This document shows, piece after piece, positions 50,040 to 64,000 of a stretch of DNA of 64,000 nucleotides (within the stretch, counting starts at the first letter, position 1; each line of letters begins with the position of its first letter). The DNA comes from Sipunculus nudus (lineage: Eukaryota > Annelida > Sipuncula > Golfingiida > Sipunculidae): assembly GCA_026874595.1 (NCBI GenBank), contig CM049306.1, positions 21,323,019-21,387,018 on the forward strand, given 5' to 3'. The translations under genes were made by a program, and so were the position numbers. The notes under the pieces are model-generated. The model saw only the letters and a list, made by a program, of their open reading frames with translations. It was not told where the DNA came from and made no database searches.

Positions 50040-50614
50040 ATCCACCCAGTGTTTCCTGCGAAATAAGCTCCTAAGTTATTTTCTATTCTAAGATCTGTGG
50101 CCTTGAAAAGTATGTCAAGGTCAACCATCTTTGAACTTGACCAATATTTTGTTAATATGCATCAGCACTGAAGAAATGAAGTACCTGTGTTGAATACCTT
50201 TGGAGATATCTCGCTAACAAGGCCAAAATTGAAAAATCGATAAAAAATCATTTAAAATCAGAAATTGTAGGTGGCGCTCCTAAACTTGTGCAGCAGGTAC
50301 AAACCATCAGTCCCAATGATAATAATAAGTTTTGTGAAAATGCACCCAATGGTTACTGAGAAATAAGCTTCTAAATGTTTTTGTAAAATCAGCTCTAAAA
50401 CGTAAATATAAATATTAAAATTAGGTCAAGGTCACCCATCTGCGAACTTGACCAAGCATTTGTCGATATACATCTTCACCGAAGAAATAAAATTCCTACG
50501 GTGAATCATTTTAGAGATATCCCGCTCACAAGGTAAAAGTTAACGGACGCCGAACGGACGAACGGACAGCTTGGGTGACGACAATAAACCATCAGCCTAG
50601 GGGCTGAGGGCTAA
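50040..50614 (+). mobile_element. third array-bearing, Helitron-like element end
   Basis: Two diverged units of about 310 bp share TCAAGGTCA.CCATCT and GAACTTGACCAA (around 50114 and 50427), GAAATAAGCT.CTAA and GAGATATC.CGCT. The right end has GGACGAACGGACAG, then hairpin TCAGCC-TAGG-GGCTGA (50592-50607), GGG, and CTAA (50611-50614), matching the hairpin-plus-CTRR rule of Helitron 3' ends. No coding capacity. The left end is not defined. Confidence 0.5.
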
Positions 50615-52516
50615 AAAGGTAGAAATAGTGGTGATAAATTATCCTATAAATAAATAATTCCGATAGATGTGATAACGGACACGTTATAAATGTATCACTG
50701 GATTAAATGAAGCTCATAAAAGTATATAATTAAGCACGTAACAGGCGTATATAATTAAATATAAACATAACTGGTACCGAGATTCTAGCAAATTACACAC
50801 ACTTGCGGTAAACGACTAATGGTGGCTTTTCAAGATTTTGGAAAGTGGAATGGAACGAATGTAACGTGACCACTTCTTTTGGGGAATCATTTTGTCGTCA
50901 CCTCTTCTTTGACACAGCTCCTTAAACCCTATCAAATTTTCCTCTAATAAACTAACAAAACCACTTATTCATCAGCTGTCGGGTGTTAGAAATATAAGTT
51001 TAAAATACTTATCATAATAAGTATTCATATGCTTTTTCAAACCTTTCTATTGCTAGCTTAAGTATTGCTTCAGCTACTAATTAAATAAAGTACGCGTTAC
51101 CTGTCGATAAGTTTGGTTGTACTCATGTGTGCGATTGTAGCGCAGAGAACCAGTCTACACCAACCATCTGGACATCATAAAACGCCAATCAAGTCGCTGA
51201 TGTCTGGAAGAAGAAATGAAGTTTTAGGGTTGTACGTGGACTTCAGACGTGATTGATTGTACAGAAATGTCACGGCATATTCATAAGTGACGGTGACCAG
51301 GTCTTGCGCCCTGTTGTGTAAACTGTTACTCTCCAGACGGGCATATATTGTGTGGTAATGCAGATAATTGGCTTTCTGCACACGTACAAAAAACGATGAA
51401 TTTGTCTCTCCTGACAGATTGCCGCCAGGTTATAGAAGGTGAAGTGTGTTCTGAAACGCCAGTGACATATACCAGCACGCCAGATGTATCTAGTTCCCAT
51501 AATGCAATTCGTTATTGTCATAACATCATGCAAGGTCATATTCAGGCTCGTGCTCGTGCCAATTGACTTAAAAAATATTTGATTTGCTGCTGTGTACGTA
51601 AGGACGGGTAGATATTACTAAACCCTGTATACATTGGCATATATCATTTTATACTGTATATTTCTGATTCGTTGGCCAGATGATTGTTTGGATTTTCTAG
51701 GATAAAATTGCAATAAACTTTTTATGTCTGATTTGCTGTTATTGACTGTAGATATAGTGTCCTATATATAGTAAATGGTACTCATATAAAGGACAGATAG
51801 GTATTTTAATAATAACAATGGCGGAGAGGCAAAACGTACGGGGGGGGGGGGGGGGGGTAGTAGACTAATTTATTATGCTAAAGAAAGGGGAGGTGTTGAG
51901 GAAAGGGGTTACGTCGGGGTTATGGGAATAAACGATGTATAAGAACACTATTATTCCATTAAAAGCCTAGATAACAGATATTCAAATGAAGACATAGATA
52001 AAATAAAAAAATAAATTTAGTCTTATGTCTCAAATATACTACACATGTTTGCTGTTTCTGAATTCACACTAAATTTATCGTTGTAAAAAGAAAACAGTAT
52101 ATGAACAATGATGATGAGGTACTCAGTTCGTTTAACGACTGGCCCGACGCATATATTTGGTGTTTAAATTATTCATATGGTCATACCTCACGAACTTGTG
52201 CGGACTAGTAAGACCAGTCATACACGCCAGGCTTAAATGTTTGTCATCCTGTCCCTGTCGATGGACCAAAGCGACGGTTTGACCTCTGATTGGTTAAACT
52301 GGGGGGAAGGAAGAATAGTAATTAACGAAGGACATCAAAGGCTTGACACAGCACGACATCAACCTGGTGATTGACCGACACTGTTTATCTTCACTGACTT
52401 GAAGATTGATTTGATTATTTGATTATTCAATGGTGTGGTGTTCGTTTCGTTGAGGACATTGCCCAAACTTCTACCAAAACAGAGTTGTGTATTGCACGAT
52501 ACATTTTTCATGTATA
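50615..52516. other. non-coding DNA with poly-G tract
   Basis: An 18-nt G run at 51840-51857. A plus-strand frame (51348-51566) is preceded internally by an acceptor-like TTTGTCTCTCCTGACAG ending at 51418 and stays open for about 50 codons to a stop, so a terminal exon is conceivable, but no family is recognised. Confidence 0.35.
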
Positions 52517-52580
52517 TAATAATAATAATAATAATAACAACAATGAAATATTAATAATAATAATTATAATAATAATAATT
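52517..52580 (+). repeat. (AAT)n imperfect microsatellite
   Basis: ATA/AAT trinucleotides with AAC and ATT interruptions. Confidence 0.93.
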
Positions 52581-53574
52581 TATATTAGAGAGAGGCTGAT
52601 ATTTACAAAACAAATTCATGTCTTCCCTCCCGAATACTTTCTAAAGCATTTAGTGTAAACTTTCAACGTAAACATGAACGAGTAGATGGTCAAGGTCACT
52701 GAATTGTGTTTCAGGAACATGGTAGAAGCAAACGATGTGTCATGCTTTAGGATATATAATATATGGTGGTTTCGGGAGCTCATATATATTCAGTGCTATG
52801 TTATTTTATAAAGAAACATTTTAGAGACCATTGTGAAGGCTTGCCAGAATTTTTCGATCCCCCATGGTTCTTCATTTAATAAAATTCAATACTAATATGG
52901 CTAAAATTAAACAATACAACAAAATGTAAATTAGCACACGGCACATTGCTTGTTGTAACCTGATTTGCTAGATTAATAAATGGAGATTTTTCAATGATAT
53001 ACCCGGTTATATATGACGCATGAGCATTGAAGGTCTGTAAAGAACTGCGCTAATTGTTATATATTTTTAAAGGAAAGTATTCTCAAAAACACTAGCCTTT
53101 AATACATGAATCAGCAGCAGATATATAATCATACAGCAGGAATTTTAAGGGGTGTTATAGGGCATATTAATCTGTTAGGTCAGTATGACAAAATCGACGC
53201 TATTTATAATGGCAGAATATATGTAACATGATGTTGTAAACTATGATGTAGGTACCATGGTCACATAAAATCATCTTTGTCGATTCACCGGGGAGCGAGT
53301 TCACAATCTGTTGTCCGGCCACTTGGATAGATAATATCGTATTTACATGGTCAGTTGAATATATTGCTTAGTCTTTGCTGAGGTTGACTGGATCGATGAA
53401 AGCGAACTGTTCTTCATCCAAGATAATGTCAAATGATAGCCTAAACGCACTTGGTACATTATGTGGTTCCTTGTACTTAAAGTAATATACTGATGAGAGA
53501 CGTAAGACAGGTCATGAGACAATATACGTAGCAACAAGAGGCTTGCAAAATATAAGAACTTGGAACCAATTGAG
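52581..53574. other. non-coding DNA, nothing recognised
   Basis: AT-rich, with no convincing ORF or repeat. Confidence 0.45.
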
Positions 53575-55856
<2,282 letters not shown>

Positions 55857-55925
55857 CAACACTGTTAATAAATACACAACAGTCTGTTTCACGGGATGTG
55901 ACCCGATCATCAGGTGAATGTGGTT
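55857..55925 (-). ncRNA. hammerhead-ribozyme-like motif, probable Penelope-like element remnant
   Basis: On the minus strand the conserved core CTGATGA (55913-55907) is followed by a CGGG-loop-CCCG stem (55905-55902 with 55895-55892) and then GAAAC (55890-55886). Next comes a minimal stem III (CAGACTG) and GTT before GTG, which pairs with CAC just 5' of the core. This is the order CUGAUGA, stem II, GAAA, NUH of a type I hammerhead. Penelope-like retroelements are known to carry such ribozymes. The stem II base is flanked by a U-U, and stem I is only 3 bp plus partial pairing, so activity is doubtful. No RT sequence adjoins it. Confidence 0.5.
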
Positions 55926-55974
55926 AGAATGAAGCTAACGGCGTGGTTTGAACAGCCAGGCTGTTATATATTAC

Positions 55975-55975
<1 letters not shown>

Positions 55976-56043
<68 letters not shown>
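55976..56043 (+). repeat. (TA)n microsatellite
   Basis: Pure TA run between the hammerhead-like segment and the TATA-bearing segment. Confidence 0.97.
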
Positions 56044-56046
<3 letters not shown>

Positions 56047-56500
56047 AATATATAATGGTTCGGGTCTGTTCAGGTGCTGTTTGCGCACGTGTATTGTTGT
56101 GCTGGAATGTTCGTGAATATAGAAGCTTCTTGACTTCGGGTAAAAAAAGACTATAAATAAGGGCTGTGTTTTGACCCGGGAGAGACAGTGAGAAAAATAA
56201 CAGCGGAAACGTCAGTCTTGAGACCTACGCCGATAATTGCAGAACAAAGCGATTCTTACGGACTTTATACAGACTTTATACGGATTGTCTTCAGTTTTTT
56301 TTTTGGATTTTACGAGAATTTCACTTTTTGATTACAACAGACTTTGAGATTTAATCGGACTATTCACCGAGAATATTTATTTGAACTGTTTACGTAGATT
56401 TCTTGTGTTAAAGGACTCTTGTTGGGTTGTGCAAGTTGTGATATCCGGAAATCAAAGCCTAGGCTCCGGACTCTGGTAATGTACATTTTTATTAATGTTA
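56044..56500 (+). other. TATA-bearing promoter-like segment, possible solo-LTR fragment
   Basis: TATAAATA at 56152-56159 is followed about 30 bp later by GGGAGAGACAGTGAG, the layout of a core promoter in many LTRs. The segment starts TGTAATATATAATGG beside the TA tract. No gag/pol, primer-binding site or second LTR was found, so an ordinary promoter or chance remains possible. Confidence 0.25.
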
Positions 56501-57635
56501 TGTTTTAAATACTGTGTAAATGTATTGATTTAGAGTATTGTAGAGTTATGACTGATCTACGATTAAATTATAATTAATTGTAAAAAACACACTGATTTCT
56601 TTATTCATTCCCCAAGACATTTCACGCTGCCTAGTGTTGCGGAATCTGATTTTTTTCCATCTCCGTGACACATATTGATGCTCGTCACGATTGCGTGATC
56701 TATTATTATTAGGTTCCGAAACAACATAAATGGGGCACATTTATTCAATTTTTTACTTTTGTATTGGTCTATTTTCGACATATATTTAGGTTCAAAAATG
56801 GGGCACCCCAAAAATTTTCAACCCTAAACAACAATGAAATGCAAAAGTCCAGTGGCTCCTAAAAGAAACATAGGATGCACCTGTGATGGCGGTAGTATAT
56901 CTGGATTAACGACAGAGAAAGTCACCTTGCCGGAGATGGTCGATTGATTTTTATCTCAAAACACGGCACATATCAGCTTTTTTCGATGTAACTAAAAATT
57001 GCATATCATTCATTTTATATAAAAAGGGTTTTGGGGAAAGGTCATGCCACAATAATAACACACTGGCATCCCTGGTGACCCTCATTCGAGACAAACAGAT
57101 GTTTTATTAAGAGTGTATTCGACACCTGCCAGTCAGAGACCGAGACTATATGACCACATTATACGAGACCGAGACCAAATACAGGATCCCAGACCAGGAC
57201 CGTGACCAAGGATTCAGAGAGCGAGACTTCGAGACAATATGGGCAAATGATGTCCCCTTCTTTCTTATGCTAGAACAAAAATCCCCATTAAATATCAGTA
57301 AAACCTCTATAAACAGTTATGGCTATATCTTGCTGTCACACCAACAGAGAAAGGAAAAGAGAGCGGACATATAATCCATTTTGTTTTAAAAAAGAAAAGG
57401 TTTAGCAGAAAGTAATATATGATGTTTACGTTTCAATAATGAAATTTAGAAACGAGAGCAGAATAACGACCGAAACCATTTTGCTCCTCTGAGACTAAGA
57501 CCAAGACCCGCAAAGATCGGCCACGTGACCTGCAACACTGGTTTTAATCGATGAAAAAGGTATTAACACACATCTTTGTTTTCAGAAAGTCTGTCGGCTC
57601 GCTGATCCCTAGCTAATAGAAAACTATTCGAATGC

Positions 57636-57741
57636 ACTTGTCCTTGCTACATAGAATCGCCGGAATATGCTTGCAATAGTGACTGAAAGGCTTGATGGGA
57701 ATAAATAACGAATATAATAGTGCCTATTTGTCATTTCTTGG
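57636..57741 (+). repeat. diverged dispersed repeat (copy A)
   Basis: Aligns with 59538-59646: CACTTGTCCTTGCTaCATAGAAT, CGGAATATGCTTGC and TAGTG blocks occur in the same order, then a TGATGGgAaTA/GATTGGATTATA region and CTTATCTGTCATttCTT. It may be an ancient duplication or two insertions of one family. Confidence 0.55.
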
Positions 57742-58630
57742 GTGGAAATCGAGGCTAATTAGGAAGTATCCTTCTTGCCATACAGGCGTGTCCACCTAAA
57801 GGCCCTACACGTGTTATCGCTGTCGGCAGCACCAGTTGAGATTTATTATACAATTGTTACCTTCAGAACAATGATTTACAGGAGCAATGGATGAACGATC
57901 CTATGATCAACCTTTGGAAAAAGTAGACAAACGAATAATGAGCAAGTTTTTATGAACCTTTCACGTGAATGGTACTTCCGTCTGCGATCCACTTTTTGGA
58001 GAAAGCACATTTCATGATGAAAGAATTGTTTGAATTCTTGTGCTCAATTTTACTGGGGACGTGTTTTTTCCCTAAATTTTCCAATTAATTGAATCTAATT
58101 TTGCCATAAAAGCCTCTAATTACAACCTGTAATTTTATGTGCCACAGTGTTGCAAAGTTTAACAAATATTAATATGGTTGACAGTTTTTTTTCAGAAATC
58201 ACTATAATATCAAAATGAATAATAAAATGACGGGATTCTACAGCATTCAAGGCTTGTGGAACCCATTAAATGCAAACAAATTAGACAATTCAGATTTTAC
58301 GGATTGAAAACATAATTACGTTTTATAATGAAATAACCAGGGCGAATCCAAGGGGGTACGAATTCATAGGGCCAAATTTTGAATTGCTGTTTGTTTTAAG
58401 CGAGAATAATCGATGCCAAAATTTATTCGATGTCAATATTGATTGAAATTCCTTACATTTTCAATGAAAGTTATACTTTTTTCACCGCACGAGGGGTACA
58501 TCCGACCCTTTCGGCCGATATACACCCTCAATAGGAGGGTGAATGAATACTTGCTGCGACCACCCCCCTCAATTGTATGCGGTGAATAGTGTTTGTTAAT
58601 ATAGTATACCCAGCCACATCTGTGTATATA

Positions 58631-58642
58631 GGGGGGGGGGGG
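58631..58642 (+). repeat. poly-G tract (12 nt)
   Basis: An uninterrupted G run following TATATA. Confidence 0.95.
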
Positions 58643-59386
58643 ATATGTCCCCTTACCCCCTCCTCCAATACTGCAAAAAAATGTGCCCCTGGATTCTACC
58701 TCAAAGTGCAAAAGAAAATTGAGCCCCTGTTCAAATGTAATGGCCATTTGACAAAATATACGTCCCTAGATGCTTAAAAACGAACAATTCTTTAATGTGC
58801 ATGTCCAAATTGGGGTATCTATCTTAGAAGAAATTTCCTTTTGGGAAAGAGAACGAGTTCACTTAATAAGGACCGTTCGTAAAGGAGATTGTCATGTCGC
58901 CCTGTCTCAGACCTAAGTTTTCTTCCTTCGAAGTGATTATAATTATTGAATTTCATTTTCAAAATGGGGAATTTTAATGAGCCTGTATGTTTTTTTTCAG
59001 CTTCATACACATACACGAGGTTTTAAACAAGTGTTGTATATCAGTATATTTTAAGTGTTTCGCTCCAAGAAAGGATATTTCCAAGAGCTCAAATATCAAT
59101 CAACACATTTTGATTATGTTGAATTATTGCTTTATAAGCCTAAAGGGCAGTAAAGTGTGCTCCTGATGTTAAATGTCAGAAAGCACTTTGATATCATTTA
59201 AATTATAATAGTCTTCTATCGGTTTAATCACTAGTTTTAACATCAGAAAACGTTGTCAATTCCATATCTTGACAAGACAAATCGTGTATCAGCTGTAGAT
59301 CTTAACGTCAAGACACTTGTCAACAGTCAGAAAGAGCTGTAGATGCAGAGTGGCGGTATTAAAATTAAATTAAGCAGACAAAGGCA

Positions 59387-59417
<31 letters not shown>

Positions 59418-59537
59418 AAAAAAAACGAAACGTTTCTAGGTTCAGTGGTCATTAATCATGTGAGAAACGGATGACGTTGTTGTTTTCATCTGAATTGCTT
59501 ACGCTTTTCTAGTTATAATTGAAATTAATGCGAAGGA

Positions 59538-59646
59538 ACTTGTCCTGCTGCAGAGAATAGTCGCGGAATGTGCTTGCCGTAGTGTCTGGATGCATTTGAT
59601 TGGATTATATTTTGCAGATGATGGTGCTTATCTGTCATATCTTTGG
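59538..59646 (+). repeat. diverged dispersed repeat (copy B)
   Basis: The partner of 57636-57741, about 1.9 kb away in the same orientation: AACTTGTCCTGCTGCAGAGAAT, CGGAATGTGCTTGC, GTAGTG, TATCTGTCATATCTT. Confidence 0.55.
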
Positions 59647-61028
59647 TTTTCATGCGGTAATGGTGACATGTTCGAGCCGTCGTCCATGGTACTTAACCAT
59701 GTCCACTTTTATGACTAACCTTTGCGGAAACGGATGCAAAAAAACAAAAAAGTGCTTCGGGTATATATACTATATTCCCTATTTTCGGGACTGAGTTTGG
59801 TTCGAAAGTATTTTTATCAATACTGGCAAGACTGAAAACCGTTGCTCCATAAAACAATCATGTGATTAAACCTTGATTACATGACCGAAGAATGAGACAA
59901 AATAATCAGTATTAGGTCTCCCAGTTCCCCGGAAGCTTTCAAATGACATCTGCTCTCGAGTTCATAATGAAAAATGTTTAAAATTCAGTGGCTATTTTTC
60001 CAGCTACAGGTCTTAAGGAAAGTGATGCCTGAGTACCCTTGCATACTTTCAATCCTCGAAGAAGGATTTAAATTTATTGATATGTTACTGACACTTACGT
60101 ATTTACCAGGCTGGTTTCTGTTAGGTGAGGGATGTAAAATACTGGGATGTGGTCAGGGAAACGTAGTTACTAATATTAATATTGTTGGGTTTATTGTTAT
60201 AATTTACTGTGTTAATCGTTAGAATTTTTGTGAACTTTGCATTTGTGAAGTTAGAGCCAGTTAACTGCGGACAAAAGTCACAGAACTATTAAAAGGATTG
60301 TTTTGTGAGATTGGAGCCAGTCTACGGCGGTGAAGGCCAATTCTGTGACGTGATAATATTAATTTTTTTTTGTAATACCCTAGACGTTGAGTGAATTTTC
60401 TGGATTTCTGCATGAATGTTCCCAGGTTACATGCCCGCTGCGTGGTGTGATAGTTACCAAGTACTCCAATCGATGACATAGCCTGAACTGTTTTCGAAGT
60501 GGAATGGGTACGCACAAAAAGACCAAATATTTTCATCCAAGCCAAAAATAAAAATGTAATATGGAGTTATATTTTAATCTCTGATGTTACCGTTATGTGT
60601 AGATACACTCGTGTATGTTTAATATATCAAGTCACATGTTGTGATTCGCGAAAGATATGCATAGGAGCTGAAATGTCAATCAACGCAACTGAAGATTGAA
60701 TAATAACTGTTTGAATAATACTAAAAACAACACCAACATGTGGTTTGCCAAATAATAAATTATTATCCTGAGTATAATAAACATAGTGGTCACTTAAAGC
60801 ATACCTAAAATACATTTTAAATTTTATTTTCTTGGTTTTGTTAAATGCAAGAAAGCACTAGTTCAATTTCATAACAAGACATCTCATACACGAATTGTAC
60901 ATATCTAAACGTAAAATTGACATGGCAGGCAAATATATTTCAAAAACATTCTCAAGTCAACGGCTAAAAAAGTTATCACGGTCATGTCTCAATACCGCTT
61001 TTCCAGAAGGCGTAAATAGGCCCCTTAC
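59647..61028. other. non-coding DNA, nothing recognised
   Basis: Short overlapping ORFs only. Around 60240-60340 the phrase GAG.TtaGAGCCAGTtaaCtGCGG recurs loosely twice (GTTAGAGCCAG and ATTGGAGCCAG), a weak local duplication. Confidence 0.4.
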
Positions 61029-61943
61029 TAGTGGTGGGAGTCGGTTCCTTTTTCATAATCGATCATCGGTTTAAGCAAACCGATTGATGATCGATTATTA
61101 ATCGGTTCAGACAAATATATGCAATTATTAAAGAAATATGCAATTATCTGTGAAACTGTACCTGCGTTTTCCCGGCAGGTATTCTCTTTTTGCGCACGAG
61201 TGTAATGATCCTTCCACGTATAAAGACACAATCAGACTAATTTTAAGGATCAAATTAAACGATTGGCAACGTCGTTATATCTTTTATTATGGGAATTAAG
61301 AGCATTTAAGAATGTTAGGCCTATAGAAGGGCTGTTTTTCTATCACGTGAAGCCAGATTTTACGGGCCCAGGTGCGCTTTGGGCAGATCATACCAAAAAA
61401 AAAAAAATTGCAGACTAGTAAAAAAAAGTCCGAAATCCAAATACTCGACCGGCCGGGTTGACCCAAAAAAAGAATTTTTTTAAGAACGGCCAAAACAGCG
61501 GCACATGGTATCGGTATAATGGATTATTTCTTAGAGAATCTCGCAAAATTGGCATAGACCTGGAGAATTTATGGAGTATTTTAACGCCATCCCGCCCATA
61601 TTTTGCAATCTACATCTCGTGAGAAAACTCTCCACTAATTCTGCGGCTTCCTGCAAGTTAACAGATAATAAGTTTAACAAGTCCTCCGTTCCCGCATCTA
61701 CCGTGTCATACTCTGTTACATACGGAAGTTATTTGGGATCACAGACTCATTATATGAAGCGCGGAATGTGGTAAAAAAAAAAAAAATGGAAGAATAATTT
61801 TTGCTTATAACATAAAGGCATTTTGGAAAGAAAACAATCATTATTATGATGTAATCGATAGTTGCATTTGGTAATCGAGCGCTTGAAAGTGGCAGCAAAC
61901 CGACTGACTTTCGATAAAACTCGATAATCGGCCCACCACTATA
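61029..61943. mobile_element. non-autonomous hAT-type element with 8-bp target duplication
   Basis: The left end TAGTGGTGGG (61029-61038) is inverted as CCCACCACTA at the right end (61932-61941). Subterminal CGATtATCGGtt motifs are also inverted (61060-61075 and about 61918-61930). CCCCTTAC flanks both sides (61021-61028 and 61944-61951), an 8-bp duplication as hAT elements make, with TA left between the right terminus and the duplication. At about 915 bp, with no long ORF, it depends on a transposase encoded elsewhere. Confidence 0.8.
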
Positions 61944-62251
61944 CCCCTTACAATGCAGCTCAAACATGATATAGTACCATTCAGCGGCCGCACATTACAT
62001 AAGAGAATATTTGAATTGCTTTGTTAAACGGTTCAACTCAGATATCCTTGGTCATGGGTTGTCATATTGGACACCCAAGAGCGATTTTGGTCAATTCGTC
62101 TTGTCTGCTGAACTAAGTTCGTGCCATATAGAATAATCATCCTGGTTCAGGGGCCCGGCAGCAGTCCTATTTGGCCCGGAAAACAGAATGCCGTGGCAAG
62201 CTTCTAAACATCATAAAGCGGTATTCGAAAAATCTCCTGCTCTAATAATAA

Positions 62252-62262
62252 AGATATATATA

Positions 62263-62335
<73 letters not shown>
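62252..62335 (+). repeat. (TA)n microsatellite
   Basis: A TA run of about 80 bp with one early interruption. Confidence 0.97.
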
Positions 62336-64000
62336 AGTTATCTTAATACACATACCTGGACAAAACAGAAGAAATTACTGTATATGTAAAATCCTGGGTT
62401 ACATCGCTGTGGCGATGGAACAGTTCGATCCATGCTAATTTCTCCTGGGTAGGCCTATACCCGTGAAATATTGCTAGGACATCAGGGATTCTTTATATAT
62501 CTTTCTAACATATTATCCTTTCCAGAGGTTTCTAGATCCTGCCCATATAATAAATGGAATCAAAGAGTCTTAACCATTACTTATCATTCTTCTGTGTTGT
62601 TCTGTCAATCTTCATTCAGTAGGCAGTGCAACCCAAAGGCCACTGGTAAATCCTTTAAACTTTATACAATTGAAGATGTTACTTAACACGAAGGTCAGGT
62701 TCAGGGTATTTTGAAATGTGTGAAGGTAACATATTATATAATTCACGGCAATGAAGCAAATTATACTTGTATAGGCACCCAAAATAGGCGTAGATAGGCT
62801 GAAGTTAACTTTTTTTTTTTATTCTAGTTTACATGTTATTTGAATTTTCTTTCAAGAGAAAAAAAGCAATATGTTTTCTATGTATATATAAAGCAAAAGA
62901 TATTTCATATCCACAGTGTGATTCTTTTTATTGAGTATAACTTCGAAATAGTGTATAACTGATCACCTGAAGATACCAGTATAGAGACCAATCTAGTTAT
63001 CACCAATGTAGTGTAAATATATAGGTATAATGTGAACAGTATAATCCGTACATAATAGTTCACCCTTAGGTCATAGATCAACGCAGTCAATCTGAGAATG
63101 TCTTCTTTCAAGGCGTGGATGTATAGAACAACAATTGGGAGGTGATGAATATTTATGGGTCATGCCATGATCAATAAGTGACGTCATATATCTGAAGACA
63201 CTGGCTACAAGGTCATTGACCTCTAATGTGATCTGTCAGCGGGCGGCTTATTGAGAGCGACTTGCCTGAACACGGTGATTTACAAGAAATAACGGCCATA
63301 AATTGTGATGAATATTCCCTCTTTTCACGTAGGAAGGATGGATTGGGATGCGAAGGCGTTTGCTAAATGCCCTATTCAGCCCATCCAGGCAGGCGAAAGC
63401 CTGTTGTGACGACGTTCTTTGGCACGAAAATTGCCAAGTCAATGAACAAATCATGTAGTGAGAGCCTTTTTATGGCTGTCCAGGGTTTCCTTCTTTTCGT
63501 GCCAGAGGAAAGTCAAAGTTATGGTGTTCATTTGGGTTCAGCCACTAAATGGAATCTTTCAGTTCTTTATTTAATGTGAAATAAGGTCTTACGGAAACAA
63601 AATTTAATTTCATTGTTCATTGTCTCACTTAAACAACCTCTTTACACCCTCTTCATTCAAAGTGCATTAATTCCTTCTATGTAAACAGAAATTAAACACT
63701 TACAATTTTGAACAAGGGTATTTTATTTCTAAGAAATTATTAGGTACGGACAATAATGAACGTGCACATTCCAATACGTGTTTAATATATATCTTTATTG
63801 TTATTTGTCAATAAAAACTTGCGAAAATTTACGAAGTAATGACCTGATACATATTTTTTACATTTTATTTGTATAACGATACTGTTCCTTTTTTAATTCA
63901 ACTACGGTCTCATTTTATTAATATAATGACACACGCTAGTAAATTCTGTAGAATATCGAGAGAGGTATATATAGATATAAGAACAAAACGAGATTTTTGC
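62336..64000. other. non-coding DNA, nothing recognised
   Basis: ORFs up to 71 codons without family motifs. The sequence runs off the window. Confidence 0.4.

Overview
The window is AT-rich, intron- and repeat-dominated animal DNA, most likely from a mollusc and plausibly a bivalve. Nothing resembles bacterial or plant organisation. The pointers are a DEG/ENaC channel gene, tRNA-derived SINE heads, hAT-type termini, a Penelope-type hammerhead motif, and rolling-circle (Helitron/Helentron-like) elements carrying internal tandem arrays, which are common in bivalve genomes. The species assignment is inference.

The only complete protein-coding gene is on the minus strand at 32437-34026. It is an apparently intronless 529-residue DEG/ENaC (amiloride-sensitive-type) sodium channel subunit. 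A minus-strand exon with excellent splice sites at 36543-36638 may be its 5' untranslated exon. Weaker coding candidates are a signal-peptide exon with splice signals at 13213-13375, a short signal-peptide ORF at 18656-18751 beside a CCAAT-box cluster, and a 120-residue minus-strand ORF at 49279-49641.

Layout: 0-10 kb holds SINE pieces, a hAT-type end, and two rolling-circle-like elements (about 5.5-7.55 kb and 8.36-9.52 kb). 11-19 kb holds a 137-bp tandem repeat, the candidate secreted-peptide exon, a nested CG-rich inverted-terminal-repeat element (15-16.2 kb) and a CCAAT cluster. 24.4-25.7 kb holds a second, oppositely oriented copy of the 8.4-kb element. 30.1-31.7 kb is a 46-bp satellite with a 367-bp higher-order period. 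32-37 kb is the channel locus, with a perfect 63-bp-stem hairpin between the gene and its possible upstream exon. 38-52 kb holds small TIR elements, a 476-bp tandem duplication and a third array-bearing element. 53-62 kb holds long TA microsatellites, a hammerhead/Penelope remnant, a TATA/LTR-like stretch and a hAT-type insertion with an 8-bp target duplication.

The most interesting structure is that two unrelated tandem-array families (288-bp and about 275-bp units) sit inside the same frame: a subterminal inverted repeat beginning GTATCC, a CCG-rich 5' stretch, and a 3' hairpin followed by CTAG|T. One of them repeats a perfect AGGTCA triple half-site at exact 578-bp spacing, so it could disperse nuclear-receptor-type binding sites. 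No CRISPR array, rRNA or autonomous transposase/RT gene was recognised.
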